NCBI GenBank assembly: GCA_026315105.1
Contig: CM048750.1
Coordinates: 266,095,151-266,159,150, forward strand
Direction of reading: 5' to 3'
DNA length: 64,000 bases
DNA from: Locusta migratoria
Lineage: Eukaryota; Arthropoda; Insecta; Orthoptera; Acrididae
In this document: positions 22,408 to 31,003 of the stretch, piece by piece
Numbering within the stretch: the first letter of the stretch is position 1
Layout: every line of letters starts with the position of its first letter
Translations under genes and position numbers: made by a program
Notes under the pieces: model-generated
Told to the model about the DNA's origin: nothing
What the model saw: the letters and a program-made list of their open reading frames with translations, nothing else
The model's database searches: none

Positions 22408-23266
22408 ATGTTTCTTTTATTTTCCGGTAGGCTGTATCTATTTTTCCCCTATTTATACATTCTTCTACATCCTTGCATTTGCCTTCTAGCCATTCCTGCT
22501 TAGCCATTTTGCACTTCCTGTCAATCTCATTTCTTAGTCGTCTGTACTCCATTTTGCCTGTTTCATTTACTGCATTTTTATATTTTCTCCTTTCATCGAT
22601 TAAATTTAGTATCTCCTGTGATATCCAAGGATTTTTTGTAGGTCTTGCCTTCCTACCTATTTTGTCCTCTGCTGCCTTCACTATTTCATCTCTCAATTTT
22701 ACCCATTCCTCCTCAACTGTTTTATTTTCCCCTGTTTCTGTCAATTGTTGCCTGAAGCTCCCTCTGAAATTCTTAAGAACTTCAGGTTCCTTCAATTTAT
22801 CCAGGTCCCATCTCCTTATTTTCCTACCTTTCTGTAGTTTCTTCAGTTTCAGCCTACAGTTCATAACCAACAAGTTATGGTCAGAGTCTATGTCTGCCCC
22901 TGGGTATGTCCTACACTTCAAAACCTGGTTCCGAAATCTATGTCTTACCATTATAAAATCTATCTGGTATCTCCCGGTGTCTCCTGGTCTCTTCCACGTA
23001 TACAACCTTCTTTTGTGATTCTTAAACCAGGTGTTTGTTATAACTAAATTATGTTCCGTGCAAAATTCTACCAGGCGGCTTCCTCTTTCATTCCTTTTGC
23101 CCAGACCATATTCCCCCACTATCTTCCCTTCCCTTCCTTGTCCTACTACCGAATTCCAGTCTCCCATAACAATTAAGTTTTCCTCTCCCTTAATTGTCTG
23201 AATAATTTCCTTTAGCTCCTCATATATTTCTTCGATTTCCTCATCATCGGCAGAGGTAGTTGGCAT
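22385..23266 (-). pseudogene. RTE AP-type endonuclease, C-terminal two thirds
   Basis: 293 residues open. Blocks: NLIVMGDWNSVVGQG, YTWKRPGDTGRYQIDFIMV and DIDSDHNLLVMNC, the last being the catalytic SDH motif of the exonuclease-endonuclease-phosphatase fold. A linker (RRLRNEIDRKCKMAKQEW, AYRKIKETFGD) follows. The true N-terminus is lost by 5' truncation. Relative to RTE-1, about 15-17 bp around 22,395 are missing, changing the frame by one and separating this domain from the reverse transcriptase. Confidence 0.9.
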
Positions 23267-23579
23267 ATAAACCTGTACTACTGTTGTCGGTGTTGGCTTC
23301 GTATCTATCTTGACAATGATGACCTACCGCATTAAAATTTCCCTTCACCTATTATTTTATAGGTTACAGAGGCAAACACACATAGTGAAACACCCTGTAT
23401 ATATAATGTGTATGGGTGTGTGGGTGGGGGGGGGGGGGGGGTGGGGTTGTAATCATATGGCCAATCAGTGAAAATGTTCTGCAAAAGTGGAGTGGCTTGT
23501 CCTGTATTTTCATGCCCTGAAATGTTCTTTGTATCGGGTATCAAATGTTCTGCTGCTTTGTCCTACATACCTTCCATCA

Positions 23580-23779
23580 AAAAAATGTTCAAATGTTTGT
23601 AAAGCCTATGGGACTTAACTACGGGGTCATTCGTCCCTAAACTTACAAACTACTTATGAACTAGCTTATACTAAAGAATACACAAACATCCATGCCCGAG
23701 GGGGATTCGAACCCCCGACCGCAGCGGCCGTGGAGACCGTGAATGTCACGCCGCAGACCACTCGGCCACCGCCGTCGGC
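23580..23779 (-). mobile_element. tRNA-derived SINE, copy 7
   Basis: Minus-strand SINE with B box ggttcgaatcc read in complement (ggggattcgaacccccg). TSD taccttccatca/tatcttccatca at about 23,568-23,579 and 23,780-23,791. Inserted in PLE arm P1; the matching site in P2 (about 25,120-25,140) is empty. Confidence 0.9.
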
Positions 23780-23872
23780 TATCTTCCATCACATGAGTTA
23801 TATTGTAGTTGGTGTATGCCAGCTCTTTGGTAGATATGTGTCTTATTTTATTTGTGGGATCTGTATTTTGGA

Positions 23873-24069
23873 ATTTATATACTGTGAATTTAGCGTTGGA
23901 GGGAAGTGTGTGGGGTAAAAACCGCAGAGGAAGACCAAGAGATGGATACAGTAAGCAGATTCAGTCAGATGTAGGTTGCCGTTCTTATGTGGAGATGGAG
24001 GCTTGCTCAGGATAGGGTATTGCGGAGAGCTGCATCAAACCAGTCTCCGGACTGAAGACCACAACAACA
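23873..24069 (+). mobile_element. RTE LINE 3' fragment (RTE-3)
   Basis: About 190 bp of RTE 3' end on the plus strand, covering the VNLALEGSVWGKNRRGRPRDG coding tail and ending in ctgaagaccacaacaaca. A 9-bp TSD tattttgga flanks it (23,864-23,872 and 24,070-24,078). A severely 5'-truncated insertion in PLE arm P1. A G16 homopolymer lies further left in the same arm at 23,426-23,441. Confidence 0.88.
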
Positions 24070-24291
24070 TATTTTGGATCGAGTTCTGTTTTGAGAGCTA
24101 TTTTTATGCCTTGTCTTTTTTAAATATTTCTTATCTTATGTGATAGTTTGTGTTTGTATGTCATTGTGTACCATCTTAAATTTTATTTTCAATACAAACT
24201 GTAGTTTGTATTGTGTGTGTTTGTGTGCTGCTTTGCTGTGTTGTTTTCTGTGGGTCTGCATGTTTTGGTGCTTTTAGCCAGTACCTGTTTT

Positions 24292-24690
24292 TTAATTTCT
24301 TTTGTTGAATTTTTCTACTAGATTACTAATGTACCCATTGTTTGTTGCTATTTGTATGATGATTTCTAGATCCTTTTCGTAATTTTCTTTGCTGAGTGGT
24401 ACTGTGTTCAATATGTGGAATATGTATCTGATTGCTAATTGTTTTTGTGAATGTGGGTGATAGGAGGTCTGGTGTACAATCGTATCGGTTGTTGTCGGTT
24501 TACGGTAAATGTCAAAGGTATGCTTGTCGTTTTCATTTTTGATGGTTATATTCAAGAAGTTTATTTGGTTGTTATGTTCTTTTTCTATTGTAAATTTTGG
24601 TATATGGTGTTTATATCTGCATGGAGCTGGTCTATTCTTTACGGAAGTTCATGGATTAGACAGAGGATGTCATCCAGTCGAATATTTTAT
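24292..24690 (-). pseudogene. PLE reverse transcriptase, palm/thumb fragment (P1)
   Basis: Minus-strand. The block DIYRKPTTTDTIVHQTSYHP followed by SQKQLAIRYIFHILNTVPLS and NNGYISNLVEKFNKRN is characteristic of the post-catalytic region of Penelope-like reverse transcriptases. Just upstream in coding order, a DDILCLI-like palm motif lies at about 24,656-24,675, in a shifted frame. Not intact: downstream sequence toward the GIY-YIG region is interrupted by stops, the RTE-3 fragment and the SINE. Confidence 0.82.
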
Positions 24691-24839
24691 AGTTATTTGT
24701 GGTAACTTTTCTAAAAATCATGAAAATAATGGCTGTGGTATCTGACACTGGTAATCACGAGGGTAACTCCTCTTCTTGCCGGTAGTATTCATTATTAAAT
24801 TTAAAGCATGAGTTTTAAAAAAGTTACCACAAAGAACTA

Positions 24840-25385
24840 TAAAATACCCTATTGGATCAGGTACGTGGATGACATTCTCTGTCTAATCACACTGTAAAAA
24901 CTGCAGTACAAATAATACATGAAAACAAAAAAGAAAATTCAAGATGGTACACAATGACATACAAACACAAACTAACACATAAAACAACAAATATTTTCTA
25001 AAGACAAGGCATAAAAATAGCGCGCAAAACAGACAACCCAATCTAAAAATATATACCACAAATAAAAAAAGAGACAGATATCTACCAAAGAGCTGGAATA
25101 TACCAACTACAATACAACTCAAGTGATGGAAGGTATGTAGGATAAATCAGCAGAACATTTGATACCCGATACAAAGAACATATCACGGCATGGAAATATG
25201 GGACAAGCCACCCCACTTTTGCAGAACATCTGAAACAATAGAACAACAAACCCACCACAATAGAAAAAGACTTGAAGATAATTAGAATAAATAATGGAAA
25301 ACACCTCCTAACATTACAAGAAGCAAAATATCATATGTATAAAACTAAAGCTGAGAAAAAGTTGCCAAATACACTTGACTGATCA
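24840..25385 (+). pseudogene. PLE reverse transcriptase palm motif and GIY-YIG endonuclease (P2)
   Basis: Plus-strand. WIRYVDDILCLI at 24,853-24,888 is the catalytic palm motif (YVDD at 24,862-24,873). The thumb found in P1 is deleted here. The GIY-YIG domain follows, with GIYQLQYNSSDGRYVG then an in-frame stop, SRTFDTRYKEHITAWKYG, SHPTFAEHLKQ and KDLKIIRINNGKHLLTLQEA. Several stops show it is dead. PLEs combine exactly this pair of domains. Confidence 0.8.
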
Positions 25386-25454
25386 ATCACTATTGTCACT
25401 GATTGACCATATGATAGACACAAATCCCAAAACATGATCACAAACCCCACAACC

Positions 25455-25470
25455 CCTCCACCCACCCACC

Positions 25471-25501
<31 letters not shown>
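25455..25501. repeat. (CCCA)n(CA)n microsatellite
   Basis: A tract of ccca repeats followed by ca repeats in PLE arm P2. The mirror position in P1 is the (GT)n/(G)n tract near 23,411-23,441, so the repeat was probably present before the arms diverged. Confidence 0.92.
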
Positions 25502-25502
<1 letters not shown>

Positions 25503-25814
25503 GATACATTCAACACACTTTCAATGAAATAGTTGAATTACAAATAAGCTGAGAAAGTTGGCAACACTTACAAAACAAACTACAGTGGACAAGGTTATGG
25601 CAGCAGATGGCAGTGGAGCTATGAAAATGCGTTTTTCGGAAAATAGTGGAACTTTTCGACCTGGTTGCCGGAAAGAGTCAGATAAGGAGTAACAAGGCTG
25701 TAAGTAGACCATTTTATAGCAAAAAACGAACTGTTTTGAATCAGAAACGAAATGTTTTTTACATATGTAAAATCCTGACCTATATGTGTAAACAGAAACA
25801 TGTAAATATTTCAG

Positions 25815-25870
25815 GACACTCACTGATGCCACTGATGGTGCCTTCTGAATAAGGCGAAACGTGTATGAGT
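25815..25870 (+). ncRNA. Hammerhead motif disrupted by a short duplication (P2)
   Basis: Mirror of the motif at 19,727. The stem I strand cactca (25,819-25,824 region), gaaac (25,856-25,860) and the pairing strand tgagtg are present with stem II gcctt/aaggc. However, about 10 bp (ctgatgcca/ctgatggtg) is duplicated between stem I and stem II, and the core reads ctgatgg. The fold should be inactive. Confidence 0.6.
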
Positions 25871-26006
25871 GAATTATAAAAATAAACACCCTACATTTAC
25901 ACTAGCAAAAGGCGTTTTCTTTAAAAAATACTACAATGAAAATGCATAGTATTCAGCTGCTGCTCAAATGGCCACTACAGGCAACATTTTCACACTATCC
26001 AGGCTT

Positions 26007-26066
26007 CATTTGTTCCTTAACTATTACCAATAATTCCACTAGCAATAGTTAAGGATCAAATGAAGA
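26007..26066. repeat. Small hairpin insertion
   Basis: cttcatttgttccttaact is followed after a short loop by agttaaggatcaaatgaag, forming a near-perfect stem. It lies in PLE arm P2 only, within about 110 bp not present in P1. Confidence 0.65.
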
Positions 26067-26407
26067 GATACTTTAAAAAAGATTAAAATGGACAGTTTTC
26101 TAGAAACAGTCACGATAATTACTATAAATTTGACGTTGCCTTATTTCTTGTTGGTGTAAAATATTTTGTTACTGTTGATGGCAGCAATTTCCGAAACCGA
26201 TCGAGCAAAGCAGATAAAAGTATTTTACAGCTCTGGGCACAAGAATTATTTTTTCGAAACTCATCGCGGCTGCAGATTGCCACCTAATAACAACATTAAC
26301 AGCTTTTAAATACCATCAATACGGAAGCGCTAGGTTTTATTTTCAATAATACAAATACAGAAATAGATCACTAATTGAATACTTTATCCATTGCGGCTTC
26401 TGTGGTT

Positions 26408-26742
26408 TCTAGGTTAAAAAGGAAACAGCCACCATTTGCAGTATTGGAGATTTATTAACAAACGCTTTCAGACAATTATTGCCCTTCTTCAGGTGTATTA
26501 ATTGTGGCAAATATTTTAACTCAGAGCATCGTATAATAACACTGAACATTAAGTGAACTTCAAGTTCAGTGTTATTGCACCATGCTCTTGGTGAATATAT
26601 AGGGCACAATTAATAAAGTGCACTTGATGTTTAGTATTACGTCAGAATGCTCTGAGTGAACGTACAGGACACATATAACATACCTAAAGAATTTTTATGC
26701 AACCCTGTAACTGGTGGCTGTTCCTTTTTTAATCTACGTCAC
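26408..26742. mobile_element. Foldback element with PLE-like hammerhead trace
   Basis: Termini taaaaaggaaacagccacc and the complement of ggtggctgttcctttttta are inverted repeats about 335 bp apart. Inside, a second hairpin spans about 26,526-26,587. On the minus strand, ctgaaga (26,486-26,492), a 6-bp stem II and gaaa (26,466-26,469) resemble a hammerhead core, but the closing C is replaced by G and no stem I is evident. Confidence 0.5.
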
Positions 26743-27695
26743 TAATGTTCTACATACAAACTCCGCAATCCACCGTAAAGTGCGTGGCAGAGGGTACCCT
26801 GTAGCACTACTAGGCATTTCCTTTCCTATTACACTTCCAAATAAACGAGGGGAAAAAATAATATCTTCATGCCTCTGTACGAGCCCTAATTTCTCTTACC
26901 TTGACTTTGTGATCTTTACTAGAAATGTAAGTAGGCAGCAGGGAGTTCATTCTACTAAGCTTCAAATTCCGACCCTTTAAATTTCCTCAACGGAATTTCT
27001 TGAAAAGAACGTCGTCTTTCCTCCAACGATCCCCATTGGTATTCCCTGAGCATTTCCGTGACACTCGCGCATTGGTCGAACCTACCACTAATGAACCTAG
27101 CTGCTTGCCTCTGAACTGCTTCTATGTCTTCCTTTAAACTGATCTGCTACCGCCGGCCGCGGTGGCCGAGGTGACTGAGGCGCTCCAGTCACGGTCAGCA
27201 CGGCCACTAGGGTCGGGTGTTCGAATCCCCCCTCGGGCATGGATATTTGTGTCGTCTTTAGTCTTAGCTAGTTCATAAGTAGTTTGTAATCTTAGGGACT
27301 GATGACCCCGTAGTTAAGTCCCATGAGTTGTACAAACATTTGATTTGATTTGCTGCGGGTCCCAAACACTTGAGCAACACTCAAGACGTGGTCGTACAAG
27401 CGTTTTATACGCGGTCTCCTTTACAGCTGAGGTACATCTTCCAAAAATTCTCTCAATAAAACGAAGTCGGCTGTCCGCCTTACTCACAACTGTCCTTACA
27501 TGTTCGCTCCATTCCATATCGCTCTGCAATGTTACGCCAAGATATTTGAATGACGCGACTGCATCACTGCTCACTACTAATGCTGTATTCGAACATTGTG
27601 GGATTGTTTTTCCTACTCATGTGCATCACCTTACATTTTCCTACATTTAGAGGTAGCTGCCATTCTTCACAGCAACTATAAATTTTGTCTAATTA
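26742..27695 (-). mobile_element. CR1-like LINE copy C (divergent lineage), split by a SINE
   Basis: Minus-strand 3' fragment. The 3' end near 26,742 has tggcagaggg as in copies A and E. Coding blocks: a WQLPLNVGKCKVMHM-like region near 27,600-27,660, SFKYLGVTLQSDMEWSEH, SRLRFIERIFGRCTSAVKE and LVRPRLECCSSVWDPQQ (27,314-27,574). After the SINE (27,151-27,347) come AARFI-like and SVTEMLRE-like blocks. It is clearly older than copies A, B and E. Confidence 0.82.
27151..27347 (+). mobile_element. tRNA-derived SINE, copy 8
   Basis: Plus-strand SINE starting cgccggccgcggtggccgag with B box gttcgaatccc and the family body. Imperfect TSD tgatctgct/tgatttgct around 27,139-27,148 and 27,344-27,352. 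It interrupts CR1 copy C. Confidence 0.88.
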
Positions 27696-29080
27696 CTTGA
27701 ACTGTAGTCAACAAAAAGCATTTCATATTTATTTTAATTTCATACAGAAGAACAGAATTAAATACAATGGAATAGATCTCATTGCCTATCTCTCTTTCCA
27801 ACACAATTTCATTTTTTTACCGCAAAACGTCCTGGAAGAAACAGCAGCAGTTTTGTTTTTCTGTTTTTCAACTGATAAAAATGATTGATACTCCACATGA
27901 AGGAAAGAGTAACATACTTCTTCCATTTTTAGTACACCTTTTTTCCCTTCTTCTGTATCACAATAAAAATCTTTAGACACCTATTTGAGATGGATGAGTG
28001 TGTGGCACTTCGACCATGCTTTATTTGGGGATTTTTCATGCCTGCAATGTTGCAGTAACACCTCTGAAATCGAAGACTTCACTTATGTGCAGTGAAATTA
28101 TATGCTACGTGTTCACGGCATTAGCTGACGTAACAGTCTCGGTTAAATTTTGCGCTACAAAGACTTTAATTACCTTTCATGGTTTCTCTGTAACCGCAAC
28201 GCTCCCGCATAGATCTAAAGCCTTGCGTGTTAACTCTTCAAACGATCACAGGCTAAATAGAAACTCTGTTGGAAAGCACAGCTTGGAACAAAGACGATGC
28301 GCCAGTCTCCATCAACTTACTCATAGAACAAACCTGGAACATGCAACAGCATAACGTGAACGCACCAACAGTGAACGCGCAATTTTTGAAAAACTGACAC
28401 CAATAAACTTTTCCCTTTCCATTCGTCATATATAGTTGATGTTCCAGAACTATCCTGGAACATACGCACATATAGATCCATAGTTTTATAGGAACAGAAA
28501 GAATCCGAACTCCACTCACAATCCAATGTTTTCTTAGGATATTGATATTATATTTATGAATAAGAAGGTTGGAACGACGGAAATACTGTTTGAATAACAT
28601 TGTGAACGTGTTATTGAAGGCGACATAGAAATAATATTATCATGCACAGTACTACGAGTTCATAAGGCAATGAATCTGCAGATGAAGAGATCGAAAGAAT
28701 GCATGATGTAATAACATAATTTGTTCGAATACAATAGGAAGAAATTTCCGTTCTCTGAGGCCCGCAGTGGAGAGTATGTCTTTGATTTAATTGTGAGAGG
28801 TAACCAGAATTAGGCAGCCGTAAAAGCAGGAGCCGAAAAACTTAGTATAACATGGACTAGGGAAAAGGAATAAAACAGCAAGACGCATGGTAGAATTCTC
28901 CACATTACGTAATTTAATCATCAATAACACTTTGTGTATGAACCATGAGTAGGTTTTATATGTAAAAGACCCCCGGAGACACTGGAAGGTATAAGGTTGA
29001 TTGTATAATGATAAGTTTGATATACTTGACATTTTTCAAGTTAGGGGCGATCTAAATGATTTGTTATGAATATATATGCC
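27696..29080. other. Unassigned DNA
   Basis: Overlapping frames at 27,998-28,354 (plus) and 28,253-28,600 (minus) show no domain I recognise. A local hairpin gttccagaactatcctggaac occurs near 28,441. Nothing else can be supported. Confidence 0.45.
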
Positions 29081-29081
29081 A

Positions 29082-29625
29082 CGATCGCTTTTTCTATATT
29101 TTCTTTGCTTTTAGATGACCGGTTTCGACAGTCTTGGTTGTTATATTCAACACCTGATGTGACATGATGCTTAATGTCTACATTTGAATATTAAGAACCA
29201 TGTAATATGAGTTGCTATTTTGAAAAATTTAGATAGAGAAATAATGCCAAAGATCGCTTTTTTCTGATTTTTTATATTATTATTGCGCAACTAGTTCCAG
29301 CAAACTAGACGCCTCCAGAAATATACAAGGAATAATGTAACGACAACATACAAAACGTTACATTTTTTCCCTTTTGTAAAATTTCGTATGCGCTTGTTAC
29401 ATTCACCCTTGTATGTTTCTAGAGGCATCTGCTCAAAGTAGTTGTGCAATAATAAATAAAATTGCAAAAAAAGCTATGTTTGACATCATTTCTGTATCAA
29501 AGCAGATCGCACCCTGAGGATGTGTAAAACTGTAAAAATTTAAGAGTTGCAGATCTGAAGATGACAACCAAAATTGTCGAAACCGGTCATCTAAAATAAA
29601 ATAAAATATACGAAAAGCGATCTTC
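29082..29625. mobile_element. PLE-derived foldback element
   Basis: Two nested inverted repeats. Outer arms 29,087-29,150 and 29,553-29,612 share gatgaccggtttcgac and agcgatc in complement; inner arms about 29,262-29,330 and 29,395-29,455 share gcaact/agttg, gcctc/gaggc and tacaagg/ccttgta. The outer right arm carries a hammerhead motif and the left arm its decayed mirror. No coding sequence remains. Confidence 0.7.
29551..29592 (+). ncRNA. Hammerhead ribozyme motif in PLE foldback (complete)
   Basis: Stem I agat (29,551-29,554) pairs with atct (29,589-29,592). Core ctgaaga (29,555-29,561), stem II gacaa/ttgtc (29,63-67 and 74-78 of the same block), gaaac (29,579-29,583), minimal stem III and GTC at the cleavage position (29,586-29,588). 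GTC is the preferred hammerhead cleavage triplet. The mirrored arm at 29,122-29,150 has gaaac and part of stem II but lacks the ctgaaga core. Confidence 0.75.
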
Positions 29626-30043
29626 GTATATACACTCTTAACAAATAATGATAAAAGTTTTCGGATGCCAATTTTAAACTGTGGTACGTTTCCAAGGGCA
29701 CATGTGGACTTCGGACCTAATTTACTGGCTATGAACTACAAGTCACAACAGATAAAGTTGCTGAAAGGTACTGAATTAAGGAGATGGGTAAAAGAATGAA
29801 AAGCCTTATACATCTTCACCAATCAAATTTTAGTGCTAAATTCGCCATTAAAACAAATCATTCCTTCGTATTTTAAATGCTATCAAAGTAACATTTGAAA
29901 TAAAACAGTCCCACAGCACCCATGTTGAGTATGTTCATAATTATCAGAAAGATCTGATTTCTTTGCGTTAGCATTGATATTTATAGGAAAAATTATGTAA
30001 CGATTGTTACTCGAATTATTTTCATCTATTAAAATCATCATCA

Positions 30044-30083
30044 GTACACACACTCACACAAACACACACACACACACACACAC
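30044..30083. repeat. (CA)n microsatellite
   Basis: Imperfect CA tract of about 40 bp. Confidence 0.92.
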
Positions 30084-30163
30084 TACGGTATCAAGCAATC
30101 TTGAAATAATGCATTTTAGCAAAGCCAGGCATATATATAACATATATAACTGTTACATTCATG

Positions 30164-30355
30164 CCGGTCGCGGTGGCCGAGGAGACTGAGGCGCTCCAGT
30201 CACGGTCTGCACGAGCACTACGGTCGGGGGTTCGAATCCCCCCTCGGGCATGGATATTTGTGCCGTCCTAGTTCGTAAGTAATTCATAATTAGTTTGTAG
30301 GTTTAGGGACTGATGATCCCGTAGTTAAGTCCCATAGACTATACAAACATTTTTT
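30164..30355 (+). mobile_element. tRNA-derived SINE, copy 9
   Basis: Plus-strand SINE with head ccggtcgcggtggccgag, B box ggttcgaatcc and body ending tagttaagtcccatag. A perfect 13-bp TSD tgttacattcatg at 30,151-30,163 and 30,356-30,368. Confidence 0.93.
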
Positions 30356-30649
30356 TGTTACATTCATGCTTTCCTTGTGGCCAACGTGTGTACAGAATTT
30401 CTATTGTACCTGTTCTTCATATATCTGACAAAATGTATAAATATATTTTATTCGATTCTACAATATTATTTGATTTCTCTTGATTTGGTATGAAACGGGA
30501 AAACGTCATACTGTAGGTGTATGCTTGGTACTGTTACATACTGGAAGTCATGCCATTGCAGTCAGCTGTTTCGTTGGAAACTAAGAATATAAATTGAATC
30601 TGACGGAATATGCAAAAGGAATACATCACGTAACTTATAGTATCATCTT

Positions 30650-31003
30650 GTCATTTCCTATCTTTAGAAATATCGAGATTGACAGAAAAGGTAGTTATGG
30701 GCTACTTGTTTTCGCTGCCCAATGGTGAAGTGTTGTATGAAGACGCATGTGATGAAGTCATCAAACTTATAGCACTTGATCATTCAAATGTGAATGTCAC
30801 AGGAGTAGTTGCAAATGACAGTGAGAACTATAAAGAGAAGGGGAAGACATGCATCACAAAAAAACAAACCAGGACTTTCTGGCGTTCCTAATGATTTGCA
30901 CTTATGCGTAGTTGGAAAACATTTTCCAACAAGGAGCACAAGGAGGCAATGCAGACAATGCACCACACGGAAGCAAGAGACAGGGATAAATTTTTATATG
31001 TAG
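30650..31003 (+). pseudogene. Possible piggyBac-type transposase C-terminal remnant
   Basis: Two overlapping plus-strand frames (30,679-30,891 and 30,809-31,003) join across an A-run. The second encodes GVPNDLHLCVVGKHFPT then RRQCRQCTTRKQETGINF, which resembles the HFP and Cys-x2-Cys start of the cysteine-rich tail of piggyBac transposases; the remaining cysteines are missing. The first frame has no recognised domain. Low certainty: it could be another gene fragment. Confidence 0.35.

Larger units (their letters stand above)
20737..23319 (-). mobile_element. RTE-like LINE 2, 5'-truncated
   Basis: A 2.6-kb minus-strand RTE LINE. A 6-bp TSD tgacct flanks it (20,731-20,736; 23,320-23,325). The 3' end carries the ctgaagaccacaacaacac tail. 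It starts inside the endonuclease, so the N-terminal part and leader present in RTE-1 are missing: classic 5' truncation during target-primed reverse transcription. Coding quality is far better than in RTE-1. Confidence 0.92.
20138..23397. mobile_element. Palindromic MITE, copy 2, split by RTE LINE 2
   Basis: Same family as 913-1606. The left terminus lacks the outermost ~24 bp and starts at ttgcctctgtaac; the right terminus ends at caccctg (23,391-23,397). The right arm is cut after tgacct (20,731-20,736) by RTE-2 and resumes at tgacct (23,320-23,325) followed by accgcattaaaattt. Copy 1 shows the uncut junction at about 1530-1550. Confidence 0.88.
19457..26255. mobile_element. Head-to-head Penelope-like element pair forming a ~6.8-kb palindrome
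   Basis: Two PLE copies face each other around a loop at about 24,712-24,817. The left arm (P1, coding on minus) runs from 24,711 back to 23,398 and, beyond an inserted MITE, from 20,137 back to about 19,457. The right arm (P2, coding on plus) runs 24,818-26,255. Pairs of matching blocks include ttgaattacaaa with gagaaagttggcaac at 20,020-20,050 and 25,530-25,565, and the hammerhead-bearing repeats at 19,727 and 25,821. P1 carries three later insertions absent from P2: the palindromic MITE (20,138-23,397), a SINE (23,580-23,779) and an RTE fragment (23,873-24,069). PLE assignment rests on reverse transcriptase and GIY-YIG blocks. Confidence 0.85.
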
